From the NCBI RefSeq assembly GCF_041431135.1, contig NZ_CP107799.1:6076001-6140000 (forward strand): DNA of 64,000 nucleotides, written 5' to 3'. Under the pieces are notes generated by a model that saw only the letters and a list, made by a program, of their open reading frames with translations, was not told where the DNA came from and ran no database searches. The position numbers and the translations under genes are program-made. The stretch comes from Streptomyces sp. NBC_00554 (GTDB lineage: Bacteria; Actinomycetota; Actinomycetes; Streptomycetales; Streptomycetaceae). Position 1 is the first letter of the stretch; each line of letters starts with the position of its first letter. Below, piece after piece: positions 29,063-38,496 of the stretch.

Positions 29063-30039
29063 TCCCGCGCCGCCTCCGGATGCAGCCGCACCCACCCCGC
29101 CCACGCCGATGTGATCATGTCCTGGACGTCGTACTTCGCCTTCCAGCCCAGTTCCACGGCGATGCGGTCGGCCGAGGCCACCACGCGGGCCGGGTCACCG
29201 GGACGGCGGGGAGCGGTCACCGGAGGGCGGTCGTAACCGGTGATCGCGTTGATCCGGTCGATCATCTCGCGCACCGAAACGCCTTCCCCGCGGCCGATGT
29301 TGAGGGTCAGGTTCCTTCCCGGGGACGACTGCAGGGCGCGGGCCGCGATCACATGGGCCTCCGCCAGGTCCACCACGTGGATGTAGTCGCGGACGCAGGT
29401 CCCGTCGGGGGTCGGGTAGTCGTCGCCGAAGATGCGCGGTGGCGCGTCCTCGGTGAGCTTCTCGAAGACCATGGGGACGAGGTTGAAGACGCCGACGTCC
29501 GCGAGTTCGGGCGTCGCCGCTCCCGCCACGTTGAAGTAGCGCAGGGACGCGGTGGACAGACCGGTGGCGCGGCCCGTCGCGCGGACCAGCCACTCACCCG
29601 CCAGCTTCGTCTCGCCGTACGGGCTCATCGGCAGGCACGGCGTCTCCTCCGTCACCAGGTCCACATCCGGCATGCCGTACACCGCGGCCGACGACGAGAA
29701 GACGAAGGACGACACCGACGCGGCGGTGACCGCCTCCAGCAGCACCCGCAGGCCCTCGACGTTCTCCCGGTAGTAGTGCAGGGGCAGTTCCACCGACTCG
29801 CCGACCTGCTTCTTCGCTGCCAGGTGTACGACGCCGGTGACGGAGTGTTCCTCGATCGTGCGGGCCAGGAGTTCGGCGTCCAGCGTCGAGCCGACCACCA
29901 GCTGGACACCGGAAGGCACCCGCTCCGCGATCCCCGTGGACAAGTCGTCGTAGACCACGGCCTGTTCGCCCGCGTCGAGCATCGCGCGGACGACGTGCGC
30001 CCCGATGTAGCCGGCGCCGCCGGTGATCAGCCAGGTCAT
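29059..30039 (-). CDS. galE: UDP-glucose 4-epimerase
   Basis: 326 aa from ATG 30039, with GAGGGGAC as ribosome site. Interconverts UDP-glucose and UDP-galactose. NAD site MTWLITGGAGYIGAHVVRAM at the N-terminus; catalytic Tyr/Lys in MSPYGETKLAGE; substrate region LRYFNVAGA and TCVRDYIHVVDLAEAH. Length matches the extended-SDR epimerase. A glycosyltransferase gene lies upstream in the same direction, 76 bases away, so it may supply galactosyl donors for envelope glycans. Its 3' end overlaps the SDR gene end by 4 bases. Confidence 0.93.
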   Translation of the reverse strand: MTWLITGGAGYIGAHVVRAMLDAGEQAVVYDDLSTGIAERVPSGVQLVVGSTLDAELLARTIEEHSVTGVVHLAAKKQVGESVELPLHYYRENVEGLRVLLEAVTAASVSSFVFSSSAAVYGMPDVDLVTEETPCLPMSPYGETKLAGEWLVRATGRATGLSTASLRYFNVAGAATPELADVGVFNLVPMVFEKLTEDAPPRIFGDDYPTPDGTCVRDYIHVVDLAEAHVIAARALQSSPGRNLTLNIGRGEGVSVREMIDRINAITGYDRPPVTAPRRPGDPARVVASADRIAVELGWKAKYDVQDMITSAWAGWVRLHPEAARD

Positions 30040-30114
30040 GTGCGGCCGTCCCCTCGTGGGTGAGCCGGGTGGGCCCGTGAACCGGTGGTCCCGCCCGTGT
30101 TGTTCGGTCGCGTC

Positions 30115-31383
30115 TCAGTGAATCAGGCGAAGGGGCTCCGGGTTCCGGGCCGGAACGTTCGACTGCGCCGAACCCGTCATGGGTGGTAGGCCCGACCGCC
30201 ACAGCCGTGAGAAGGACAGCGCCGCCGCGGACGCCAGCAGGCCGTTGCGCAGGAGCATCAGCAGGCAGCCCGTCCAGGTGCTGTGGACGACCTCCTCGTA
30301 CATGACGGGGTACACGACCGAACTGACCGCCGTCGCCGCCACGATCAGCGCCGCCACCGGGCGCTGCGTGGTGTGCCGCGAGGTCAGGCACACGGCGGAC
30401 AGACCGAGCAGCCACACCATGTACTGGGGGCTGATCACCCGGCTGGTCACCGTGAAGAGCAGTACGGCGGCGAGCGCGGCGTCGTACGGGGTCGCCGCCG
30501 TCCAATGCCGTGCGCGCACCCGCCACAGCAGCAACAGCCCGAAGGCGGCGACCGTGAGGGCGAGCGAGAGGGCCGCGACGGCGGAGACGTACGGGCCGAC
30601 GAACTCCATCGCGCCGTACTGGTAGCGCACGGTGCCCGGCCAACCGGCGTGGCGCGCGAGGCCGAGGACCGTGCCGCCGAGCGACTCGATCTGTACGCCC
30701 CGGCCGCCCTGCTGGCGCAGGAAACCGAAGGGGTTGCCGAAGGCGGCCGTCAGCAGCGTGAGCATGGCCGCCGCCGTGACCACCGCCGACGTCCAGGCCC
30801 CTCGTGTCGTACGGCCCCTCGGTGTGCCGATGAGCGCCAGCGCGGGCCAGACCTTCACCAGGGCGCCCAGCGCGGCGAACGCCCCGCACGCGCGCGTGGA
30901 GCGCGACAACGTCAACAGGGAGATGACGGCGAAGGCCGTGACCTGCACGTCGTAGCGAACGAGCGGAAGGTGCAGGAGAAGGGGGAGCCCCGCCGTCCAC
31001 AGGGCCGCGCCGCGCAGGGTCCGGCCGGGCCGGGTGCCCGCGCGCGTGAGGGCGATCGTGATCGCGGCGTCCGTGAGGAGGGTCAGCGTCACGAAGGCCG
31101 TGAAGTACGTCAGGGCCGGCAGCAGCGCGGGGGCGAGCAGCACCGGGCCCGCGCCCGGCGGGTACTGCCACAGCCGGTCGTCCGTCGGAAAGGCGCCGTG
31201 GGACAGCACGCCGTACCAGCGGAAGTACAGGTTGCCGACCTCGCGCGAGACCCCGCCGTGGCCGAGCGGGCGGAGGTGGTCGTGGGCGAGCAGCCACAGC
31301 ATCAGGGCGCGGGTGGCGAGCCAGGCGGCGGCCAGGAGGAGCAGGCGCTGGTGTTTCGGCAAGGTGCTCGTCAAGGTGCTCAT
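30115..31383 (-). CDS. Membrane glycosyltransferase, GT87/DUF2029-like
   Basis: 422 aa from ATG 31383 (MSTLTSTLPKHQRLLLLAAA); the frame continues to a TTG at 31437 without support. About ten to twelve transmembrane segments. The pattern GNLYFRWYGVLSHGAFPTDD with LWQYPPGAGPVL after the first helix is the extracytoplasmic acidic loop of GT-C enzymes, which use polyprenyl-phosphate sugars outside the membrane. Later VKVWPALAL and SRVISPQYMVWLL are typical of the GT87 (PimE-like mannosyltransferase) group. It is upstream of galE and divergent from another GT-C gene. The acceptor is unknown. Confidence 0.82.
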   Translation of the reverse strand: MSTLTSTLPKHQRLLLLAAAWLATRALMLWLLAHDHLRPLGHGGVSREVGNLYFRWYGVLSHGAFPTDDRLWQYPPGAGPVLLAPALLPALTYFTAFVTLTLLTDAAITIALTRAGTRPGRTLRGAALWTAGLPLLLHLPLVRYDVQVTAFAVISLLTLSRSTRACGAFAALGALVKVWPALALIGTPRGRTTRGAWTSAVVTAAAMLTLLTAAFGNPFGFLRQQGGRGVQIESLGGTVLGLARHAGWPGTVRYQYGAMEFVGPYVSAVAALSLALTVAAFGLLLLWRVRARHWTAATPYDAALAAVLLFTVTSRVISPQYMVWLLGLSAVCLTSRHTTQRPVAALIVAATAVSSVVYPVMYEEVVHSTWTGCLLMLLRNGLLASAAALSFSRLWRSGLPPMTGSAQSNVPARNPEPLRLIH

Positions 31384-31476
31384 CAAGGCCGGATCGTAAG
31401 CCGCATGGATGGGGCAAAAGTGTTGATACGCCGTCAATCACCTTCAAAGGTTGTTTAATCGCACAAGATCTTGCCC

Positions 31477-33012
31477 ATGGTGAGCTCGTGGGCTAGGCGG
31501 CCGGAGGCCGGACGTACCGAGGCCGTGGCCGTGCTCATGCCCGTGACCGTCATGCTCGCGATCGGGCTCTGGGGCCTCGACCGCGGCGGCATGTGGCGGG
31601 ACGAGGCCGTCACCTTCCAGGTCGCGCGGCGCTCGGTTCCGCAGATCTGGCAGCTGCTGCACAGCGTGGACGCGGTACACGGCCTGTACTACCTCCTCAT
31701 GCACGTCGTCCTCACCCCGCACCCCGGCGAGGTCGCCCTCCGGCTCCCGTCGGTCTGCGGGGCCGCCGCGACCGCGGGCCTCGTCGCCGCCATGGGCGTC
31801 CGACTGTGCCGCCCGCGGGTCGGCCTGTGGGCGGGTCTGCTGTACGCCGTCACGCCCATGACCGGCCACTTCGCGCAGGAGGGACGGTCGTACGCGCTGG
31901 TCGCGGCGGGGGTGGCGGGGGCGACGCTGCTTCTGGTGAGGGCCCTGCGGACGGGGGGCTGGTGGGCGTACGGCGGGACGGTCGCCGTCACCTGCCTGCT
32001 GCACGAGTTCGCGGTGCTGGTGCTGCTCGCCCACGCCGGGACTCTGGCGCTCGCGCGGGTGCCCCGACGGGTGTGGTGGAGGTGGGGGTGCGCGGCCGGC
32101 GCCGCGCTGCTGGTGCTGCTGCCGCTCGCCCTCGTCTCGCAGGGCCAGTCCGCCCAGGTCGCATGGCTGCCGATGCCCGGATTCGGAAGCGCGGACCGCT
32201 TGTTACGGGCCTTCGCGGGCCCGAGGCAGCTGGTTTTCGTGCCGTACCTGGTCCTCATCGCCCTGGCCCTGCGGTCCCCGCTCGCGCGGCGGGGCGAGCT
32301 GACGCTCCGGGCGGTCGCCCTGCCCCTGATGATCGTCCCGCCCGCTGTGCTGATGACGGTGTCCCGCTTCTGGCCGCTGTACGACGAGCGCTATGTGCTG
32401 TACGCCCTCGCCGGGGCGCCGCTACTGGCCGCCGCCGGGGCGGAACGCCTGGTGGCGATGGTGCCGCGGCTCGCCCTCAGCAGCCTTTCCGGTGTCCTCA
32501 CCGGCGTCCTCGCCATCGCCCTGGTCTTCGTCTGGCAGCTCCCCCTCCTCCGGAAGGACCGCATCCCGGACCGCCGCCCCGACAACCTCGCCGTCGTCTC
32601 CGCCGTCGCTGGGCGCGAACTGCGGCCCGGGGACCCGGTCCTGTTCCTGCCCTCGCTCGTACGACGCTCCGCGCTGGCGTACCCGAACGGCTTCCGCGGC
32701 GTGCGGGACATCGCGCTCAGGGAGCCCGGGCCGGTGTCCGGCACCCTGTACGGGCAGGAGACGAACCCGGGCGAACTGCGGCGACGGCTCGACCGCCTCG
32801 ACCGGGTCTGGGTGGTCGCCGAGCCGTTCGCCCTGCGGCCGGCCTGGTATCCGGGCAGCGCGACGGAGCGACTCAAACTCACCGTGGTCGGCGAGGAGTT
32901 CGTGCCTCGGGAGGAGGTGGCCCGGAAGGGGGTGACGCTTCGGTTGTACGTGCGCAGGAGCGCCCCGGAAGGGGGTGACGCATCGATTTACGCGCACAGA
33001 GCCGCCCCGTAG
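31477..33012 (+). CDS. GT39-like membrane glycosyltransferase
   Basis: 511 aa from ATG 31477 (a GTG follows at once). GT-C fold: first helix AVLMPVTVMLAIGLWGL, then the acidic loop WRDEAVTFQVARRS with Asp-Glu that binds the lipid-phosphate sugar, and HFAQEGRSYALVA with the second conserved Glu. About ten further transmembrane helices and a soluble C-terminus (DRVWVVAEPFALRP). A TTA leucine codon at 32203-32205 may make translation depend on bldA tRNA. The last ~25 codons are made of a 43-bp extragenic repeat, so the C-terminus seems to have been replaced. It is divergent from the GT87-like gene. Confidence 0.85.
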   Translation: MVSSWARRPEAGRTEAVAVLMPVTVMLAIGLWGLDRGGMWRDEAVTFQVARRSVPQIWQLLHSVDAVHGLYYLLMHVVLTPHPGEVALRLPSVCGAAATAGLVAAMGVRLCRPRVGLWAGLLYAVTPMTGHFAQEGRSYALVAAGVAGATLLLVRALRTGGWWAYGGTVAVTCLLHEFAVLVLLAHAGTLALARVPRRVWWRWGCAAGAALLVLLPLALVSQGQSAQVAWLPMPGFGSADRLLRAFAGPRQLVFVPYLVLIALALRSPLARRGELTLRAVALPLMIVPPAVLMTVSRFWPLYDERYVLYALAGAPLLAAAGAERLVAMVPRLALSSLSGVLTGVLAIALVFVWQLPLLRKDRIPDRRPDNLAVVSAVAGRELRPGDPVLFLPSLVRRSALAYPNGFRGVRDIALREPGPVSGTLYGQETNPGELRRRLDRLDRVWVVAEPFALRPAWYPGSATERLKLTVVGEEFVPREEVARKGVTLRLYVRRSAPEGGDASIYAHRAAP

Positions 33013-33054
33013 GGGGTGACGCTTCGGCCGAACGCGCACAGAAGCGCCCCTTCA
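32928..33054 (+). repeat. Three imperfect 41-43-bp units across a stop codon
   Basis: Units at 32928-32970, 32971-33011 and 33012-33054 each begin GGGGGTGACGC(T/A)TCG and end near GCGCCCC. The TAG stop of the GT39-like gene is at the unit 2/3 border. The third unit runs into the REP-like element that follows. Confidence 0.75.
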
Positions 33055-33084
33055 GGGGCGCGGGGAACTGCGCGACCAGCCCCC
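33045..33084 (+). repeat. REP-like extragenic element, copy 1
   Basis: Core GGGGCGCGGGGAACTGCGCG then ACCAGCC. Related copies lie at 35881-35922 and 53008-53050 in reverse orientation. A GCGCCCC-TTCA-GGGGCGC hairpin forms the left half. Confidence 0.75.
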
Positions 33085-33137
33085 ACCGGCCCGCAGCTTC
33101 GAACCGCCCCTTGCGAAGCTCGGACGCAGCCGGGCGT

Positions 33138-33626
33138 CTAATCCAGCGCGGCGTCGTCCAGCGCCGCCGTCAGGCGGTCAAGACGCTCCCGCAGCTCACG
33201 GATCTCCTCGAAGCTCGCCCCCGTCGCGGCGGCGATCCGCCGCGGCACGAGCAGCGCACGCTCGCGCAGAGCGACGCCCTCCTCGGTGAGGTGGACGTGC
33301 ACGGAACGCTCGTCGAGGGCGCTGCGCTCACGACGTACGAGCCCCGCCACCTCCAGCCGCTTCAGCAGCGGCGACAACGTCCCGGAGTCGAGCCGCAGAT
33401 GTTCGCCGACCTTCTTCACGGGCAGCTCGCCCTGCTCCCACAGCACCAGCATCACCAGGTACTGCGGGTAGGTGAGCCCGAGGTCCTTGAGGAGCACGCG
33501 GTACACGCCGCCGAAGGCGCGCGACGCGGCGTTCAGGGAGAAGCAGATCTGGTTGTCGAGGCGCAGGAAGTCCCCGTCGGGCGGGGCCTGGGCGCTCGTG
33601 GTCGTCGGGGTCTGCATGGCGGTCAT
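33138..33626 (-). CDS. ohrR: MarR-family organic peroxide sensor OhrR
   Basis: 162 aa. Represses ohr until a Cys is oxidised by organic hydroperoxide. The sensing Cys28 lies in RLDNQICFSLNAASRA, the conserved OhrR position. The winged helix follows: LTYPQYLVMLVLWEQ, VGEHLRLDSGTLSPLLKRLE and ERSVHVHLTEEG. It is divergent from ohr with palindromes between. ATG 33626 or the ATG four codons later may start it; the longer form is given. Confidence 0.93.
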   Translation of the reverse strand: MTAMQTPTTTSAQAPPDGDFLRLDNQICFSLNAASRAFGGVYRVLLKDLGLTYPQYLVMLVLWEQGELPVKKVGEHLRLDSGTLSPLLKRLEVAGLVRRERSALDERSVHVHLTEEGVALRERALLVPRRIAAATGASFEEIRELRERLDRLTAALDDAALD

Positions 33627-33657
33627 GGGTCCAGGATAGCTCTAGTCCGCCATTTAG

Positions 33658-33675
33658 TTGTGCACAATTGAATTG
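33658..33675. promoter_or_regulatory. Candidate OhrR operator
   Basis: Two overlapping dyads in the ohrR-ohr gap: TTGTGCACAA (perfect, 33658-33667) and CAATT-G-AATTG (33665-33675). The AT-rich patch stands out in the GC-rich setting. OhrR sites in Streptomyces are known to be of this TTG/CAA type. Confidence 0.65.
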
Positions 33676-33750
33676 CGTGCTCTAATTGAGTCCGTGAGGC
33701 GGCCGGACCGGCCGCTCCGGCAAGATCTTGACTCGAGAGGGATGCTCCCC

Positions 33751-34164
<414 letters not shown>

Positions 34165-34196
34165 TCCCCGGAATCATCGAGCAGTCCCCGGACTGC

Positions 34197-35756
34197 TCAG
34201 CGCCCGACCCGCGCCAGCACCTCGCCCGTCTCCTCGCTCCACGCCACCACCACCGCCTCCTCGGGCACCCGCTGCCTGCGCGTCAGCAGCAGCCAGCGCA
34301 CGTCGTAGCGGCGGACCACGGCGGTGCGCTGGGCGCGGGTCGACGACGGGGCGAGGTAGGCGCGGACCGCCGCGAGCCGCCGCTGCCGTTCCCCCTCGTC
34401 GAGGGCGGGATCGGGCAGGGCGGGCGCGGCGAGGTCGACGCCGTGGCCAGGGATCAGGCGGACCGCGTAGTACCCGTCGGCGATGACCGCCTCGCCTGGC
34501 TCGATGTGCCGCGCGGCCCAGGCGTACGTCGGCCAGCGCGGCGGCTGTTCGAAGCCGACCGGGTCGAGCGAGCGCGGTACGACGGCCCCGGCCTGCACGG
34601 TGAGGAAGCCGACGCAGGCCCCCGTGGCCGCCACCGCCCCGAGCCATCGCCGCCGGGCGGGCCACGGCCGCGGCGCCGCCAGCTCCACCGCGAGCGCGAA
34701 CTGCGGCGGCACCAGCGTGAGCCCCATGATCCCGCCGTACGCGTAGTGCCCGCTCACCCAGCCGTACGCCACCGCCGCGCACTCCAGCACGAACATGAGC
34801 ACGAGCGGATCCCGTCTTGACCTCCGCGCCCGCAGCCACAGCGCGGGCACCCCGGCGAGCGCCAGCCAGAAGTGCCCCGGCATCCCCTCGTACAGCCGCT
34901 CGTACGTCGCGTCCGCCGGCGCCACGACATCGAAGTACGGCCAGCAGGCGGCGACCAGCAGGGCCGTCCCGCCCGCCAGTGCCCACCGCCCCACCACGCC
35001 GGCCCGCCACCCGCGCTCCCATCCCGCGACGAGCGCCACCGCGCCGAGTACCGCCGCGACGAACGTGATCGAGTGCACCAGCAGGATCAGCCCGTACAGG
35101 GCGCCGAGCCCGGCGTACCCGGAGAAGCTCCCGAGTCCGCTCGGGCCGACGTACCGGATCGCACGGCTGCCCCCGCGGCCGCCCCCTCCCGCGCGCGTAC
35201 CCGTCAACGCCCAGGCCCAGAAGGCCAGTCCGACGGCGAACGTCGAGGGATCGCCGAGGTTCCCCGTCATGGGCATCAGCGCGAGGAAGCCGCTCCACGA
35301 GACCCGCTCGGTGCCCCACAGGAGCGTCATCGCGGCGAGTGCGAGCACGGGTGCCCAGGGCCTGCGCGGGGCCAGAACGCGGACGAAGCGGCCGATGCCG
35401 GTCAGCAGGACCAGCAGGTTCAGCGGTCCCGACAGCCGTACGACCTCCCAGCCGCCCAGGCCCGACAGCCGGGCGAAGGCTCCCTGCGCCACGGCGTACG
35501 GCGAGTAGTACGGGCTGCCCGCGCCGGGCAGGTCCGCCGTCGGGTGGAGAGGGTGGAGGAGGCTTGCGCTGAGCCGTTCGACGACCGCCGCGTGCAGGCC
35601 CGCGTCGCAGCACAGCGGGACGCGCCAGTACGCGAGCGACATCACCAGCCAGAACAAGCCGCCGAAGACCTGGTACGGGGTTGGGCGCCAGGAGGCACCG
35701 CCGCGCAGTGCGGTGGCGCCGCGCACGGCCCCTCGGAGGACGACGTCGGCGCTCAC
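34197..35756 (-). CDS. Large membrane protein, GT-C-like
   Basis: 519 aa from GTG 35756. About eleven transmembrane helices with a soluble C-terminal ~110 residues (AYLAPSSTRAQRTAVVRRYD, RRQRVPEEAVVVAW). The first periplasmic loop CCDAGLHAAVVERLSASLLH and GSPYYSPYAVAQGAF look like a GT-C glycosyltransferase loop, but a clear Asp-Asp or Asp-Glu pair is not seen. YGGIMGLTLVPPQFALAVEL is distinctive. It belongs to a Streptomyces membrane family without a firm function. It lies between ohr and the GT2-TagF fusion, in the same direction as the latter. Confidence 0.7.
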   Translation of the reverse strand: MSADVVLRGAVRGATALRGGASWRPTPYQVFGGLFWLVMSLAYWRVPLCCDAGLHAAVVERLSASLLHPLHPTADLPGAGSPYYSPYAVAQGAFARLSGLGGWEVVRLSGPLNLLVLLTGIGRFVRVLAPRRPWAPVLALAAMTLLWGTERVSWSGFLALMPMTGNLGDPSTFAVGLAFWAWALTGTRAGGGGRGGSRAIRYVGPSGLGSFSGYAGLGALYGLILLVHSITFVAAVLGAVALVAGWERGWRAGVVGRWALAGGTALLVAACWPYFDVVAPADATYERLYEGMPGHFWLALAGVPALWLRARRSRRDPLVLMFVLECAAVAYGWVSGHYAYGGIMGLTLVPPQFALAVELAAPRPWPARRRWLGAVAATGACVGFLTVQAGAVVPRSLDPVGFEQPPRWPTYAWAARHIEPGEAVIADGYYAVRLIPGHGVDLAAPALPDPALDEGERQRRLAAVRAYLAPSSTRAQRTAVVRRYDVRWLLLTRRQRVPEEAVVVAWSEETGEVLARVGR

Positions 35757-36095
35757 CGGGTGGAGGGACGGGGCTGGGCGGTGGCTCGGGGCATTTGTCG
35801 TCTATTCCCGCCGACGTCGGCCGCCTAAGCGCTCCGCTGGAAGTGCGGGAACGCGTCGTCGATCGTCTGAGGCGCCGTCGTGGCTGGTCGCGCCGTTCCC
35901 CGCGCCCCTTCAGGGCCCGCGCGAACCGCAGCGGACTTCATCCGCCCTGCTCAGCGGTCCGTCACCTCATTGGGTGCGCTCGGCGGCTCCATGAGCGTGC
36001 GCCGAGGTGGGCGTTCATCGCCCCGGCCGCCCGGCCGGCCGCCAGGTGACCGGGCGATTGGGTGTGGGCCTGCTGGAGGACATGGGCGTTCCGGT
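35757..36095. other. Gap with REP-like element
   Basis: 339 bp between the membrane-protein gene start and the end of the GT2-TagF gene. It holds the inverted REP-like copy at 35881-35922. Open plus-strand frames here are shadows of composition. No clear promoter was seen. Confidence 0.45.
35881..35922 (-). repeat. REP-like extragenic element, copy 2 (inverted)
   Basis: TGGCTGGTCGCGCCGTTCCC then CGCGCCCCTTCAGGG: reverse complement of the element at 33045-33084, with few changes. Confidence 0.75.
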
Positions 36096-38378
36096 TCAGA
36101 GGGTCTCGGCGACGGGGACGGACATGGGCCCGGCGGGCCCCGGGACGGTTGCGAGGGGCGCGAGCTGGAGGGCCGCGGCGGCCGACGGGACGGGATGCCG
36201 GTCGGACAGCGGCACGACCGGCACCCCGCTCTCGCCCAGCACGACCCGGCGTACGACCCGCTCGGCGGCGCGCCCGTCGTCGTACGGGCAGAAGCGCTCA
36301 CGGAACGCGGCCCGCAGCTGCGTCGAGCGCGAGCCGCGCCAGTGGCCGGTCGCGAAGATGTCGATCAGCTCGTCCTCGCTGCGCGCGACCGCGCCCGGCG
36401 GAAAGGCGCGCAGGTCGAAGTAGGTGCCGCGGGCCGCCTCGTACGCCTCCCAGTCGTCGGCGTGGACCACGATCGGGCGGTCGAGGTTGGCGTAGTCGAA
36501 CATCAGGGACGAGTAGTCGGTGACCAGCGCGTCCGAGGCGAGACACAGGGACTCGATGCTCGGGTGGTCGGTGACGTCGATCAGGCGGCCGCCCGAGGCG
36601 TGCGTGAGAGGGGCGTCGTACGAGTGGTGCGCGCGGGTGAGCACCACGAAGCGCGGGCCGAGTTGGCGCAGTACGCGTTCCAGGTCGAGGGTGTGGCGCT
36701 GGGTGCGGCGGTAGTCGCGGTACGTCGGCGCGTACAGGACGGCGACGGTGCCCTCGGGGATGCCGAGCGACTCGCGCAGCCGGGCCACGTCCGCCGAAGT
36801 CGCCTGCTGGAACACGTCGTTGCGCGGGAGGCCGTACTCCAGCGTGGTGTACGCGGCCGGGAACACGCGCTCCCAGACCAGGGTGGAGTGGCGGTTGGCG
36901 GACAGGCAGTAGTCCCAGTCGTCGGCGCCGCGCAGCAGCTCGGCGAAGTCGGTGTCGCGGGCTGCCGCCGGGCGGTCCTGGAGGTCGAGGCCCATGTGCT
37001 TGAGCGGGGTGCCGTGCTGGGTCTGGACCATGATCTGGCCGGGGCGCTTGACCAGTCCGCCGTCGAAGTCGACGTTGTTCACGAGGTACTTGGAGCGGGC
37101 GAGCGCCGTCCAGTACGCGGCCGAACTGGGGCGGACCCGGCGCGTCGAGGCCGGGATCGTGTGGTGGTACTCGGGGCGCGCGATCCACGTGGTGCGGATG
37201 TGCGGCGCGAAGGTGCGGAACGCGGACTCCAGGGCGCCCGGGTTGCAGCCGTGGCCGCGGCCCCGGTGGCTGGAGAAGACGGCGCGGTCGGCACGCAGCG
37301 GGAGGCGGCGCTGCACGCGGTAGTGGAGCCGGAGGGCGGCGCCGCGTGCTCGGTGGATCAGCTTCGAACTGAGCTTCAAGGCACGCCTGTTGATGCTCGA
37401 CGCCAGGGAGAGGAGACGGTAGATGCGGTGGGTGCCCAGGCGGACCAGCGCGTGCCGCAGGCGGGTACGGACGCGGATCCGGGCGCCCGGGGTGCGGTAA
37501 CGGCGGTAGTGGTCACGGGACTTGCGCAGGAAGTCGGCGCGGGAGCCGCGGGGCAGCCGGCCACGCTCGACGAACACCGTGGAGACGTGGTCGACCATGC
37601 GGCGGAACAGGACCGGGCGCCAGTGGGCCAGCTCCGGGTGCGAGTCGAGATACGTGAAAACACGGTCGTACTGCTCGAAGATGTCGAAGTGCCTGACGCC
37701 GCTGGTGCTGCGGGTGCCGCTCGCGGTGCTCGTGGTGAGGCGGCGTCGGCGGTGGTGGACGCAGACCCGGTCGAGGGTGGCGATCGTCTCCGCGGACATC
37801 AGCACCGGATACGTCCAGGGCGTGGCCTCGTAGCGGCCGGTCGGGAAGGTGAAGCCGCCGCGCTCGATGAACTCCCGGCGGTACACCTTGTTCCACGCGA
37901 CCGGCAGGGCCGTGAGCAGCGCCGGCCGGTCGTCCAGCCGGAAGGGGGCCGGGCCTTCCTCCGTCAGCTGCTGCGCCGACTGGTTGCGGACGGCCTCGCC
38001 CGACCAGTACGTGTGCGCGTAGTCGTGGACCAGGACGTCCGGTTCGGAGGTCTCCTTCAGGCGGTCGGCGATCGCTCGCAGCGCGTCCGGGGTGAGGGTG
38101 TCGTCGCCGTCCAGGAAGATCAGGTAGTCGCCGCTCGCGTGGGCGAGGCCCGCGTTGCGGGCGCGGCCCAGGCCCGCGTTCTCCGGCAGGTGTACGGGGC
38201 GTACGCGGGCGTCGCGGGCCGCGAACTCGTCGATGAGCGCGCCGCAGGCGTCGGGCGAGCAGTCGTCCACCGCGATCAGTTCGAGGTCCGGACAGGACTG
38301 TCCGAGGACGGATTCGAGGCACTCGCTCAAGTACGCCTGAACCTTGTACGCGGGGACGATGACACTGAACCTGGGCAA
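36096..38378 (-). CDS. GT2 glycosyltransferase - CDP-glycerol transferase fusion (TagF-like)
   Basis: 760 aa from TTG 38378 (MPRFSVIVPAYKVQAYLSEC). The frame is open to a TTG at 38480, but that part falls inside a strong hairpin. N-terminal GT2 domain: FSVIVPAYKV, IAVDDCSPD, and the DGDDTLTPDA metal-binding DXD-like motif. The C-terminal half (from about residue 360) is a CDP-glycerol:polyglycerophosphate transferase: SSHRGRGHGCNP, QTQHGTPLKHMGLDL near 452, VLYAPTYRDYRR, and DYSSLMFDYANLDRPIVV. Such fusions build teichoic-acid-like wall polymers. It is downstream of a sugar ABC importer but separated by a terminator. Product is inferred from family. Confidence 0.88.
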   Translation of the reverse strand: MPRFSVIVPAYKVQAYLSECLESVLGQSCPDLELIAVDDCSPDACGALIDEFAARDARVRPVHLPENAGLGRARNAGLAHASGDYLIFLDGDDTLTPDALRAIADRLKETSEPDVLVHDYAHTYWSGEAVRNQSAQQLTEEGPAPFRLDDRPALLTALPVAWNKVYRREFIERGGFTFPTGRYEATPWTYPVLMSAETIATLDRVCVHHRRRRLTTSTASGTRSTSGVRHFDIFEQYDRVFTYLDSHPELAHWRPVLFRRMVDHVSTVFVERGRLPRGSRADFLRKSRDHYRRYRTPGARIRVRTRLRHALVRLGTHRIYRLLSLASSINRRALKLSSKLIHRARGAALRLHYRVQRRLPLRADRAVFSSHRGRGHGCNPGALESAFRTFAPHIRTTWIARPEYHHTIPASTRRVRPSSAAYWTALARSKYLVNNVDFDGGLVKRPGQIMVQTQHGTPLKHMGLDLQDRPAAARDTDFAELLRGADDWDYCLSANRHSTLVWERVFPAAYTTLEYGLPRNDVFQQATSADVARLRESLGIPEGTVAVLYAPTYRDYRRTQRHTLDLERVLRQLGPRFVVLTRAHHSYDAPLTHASGGRLIDVTDHPSIESLCLASDALVTDYSSLMFDYANLDRPIVVHADDWEAYEAARGTYFDLRAFPPGAVARSEDELIDIFATGHWRGSRSTQLRAAFRERFCPYDDGRAAERVVRRVVLGESGVPVVPLSDRHPVPSAAAALQLAPLATVPGPAGPMSVPVAETL

Positions 38379-38443
38379 GGCACATCCATGGGTCGGCGCG
38401 GGCAGACTGCCCGGGAACGGCCGAAGGGGGCACCTGGTTACGC

Positions 38444-38483
38444 GAGTTGCGGCATCCGGGGGAATTTCCGGGTGCCGCAACTC
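38444..38483 (-). terminator. Strong hairpin after the sugar importer operon
   Basis: GAGTTGCGGCATCCGG / CCGGGTGCCGCAACTC: 16 bp with one G-T pair, loop GGGAATTT. It lies 14 bases past the permease stop, and so ends the importer operon before the GT2-TagF gene. Confidence 0.85.
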
Positions 38484-38496
38484 GGTGCTTTCGCCG

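Noticed and set aside
32928..33054. Possible CRISPR array
   Set aside because: Three imperfect adjacent units without unique spacers, partly coding; no cas genes.
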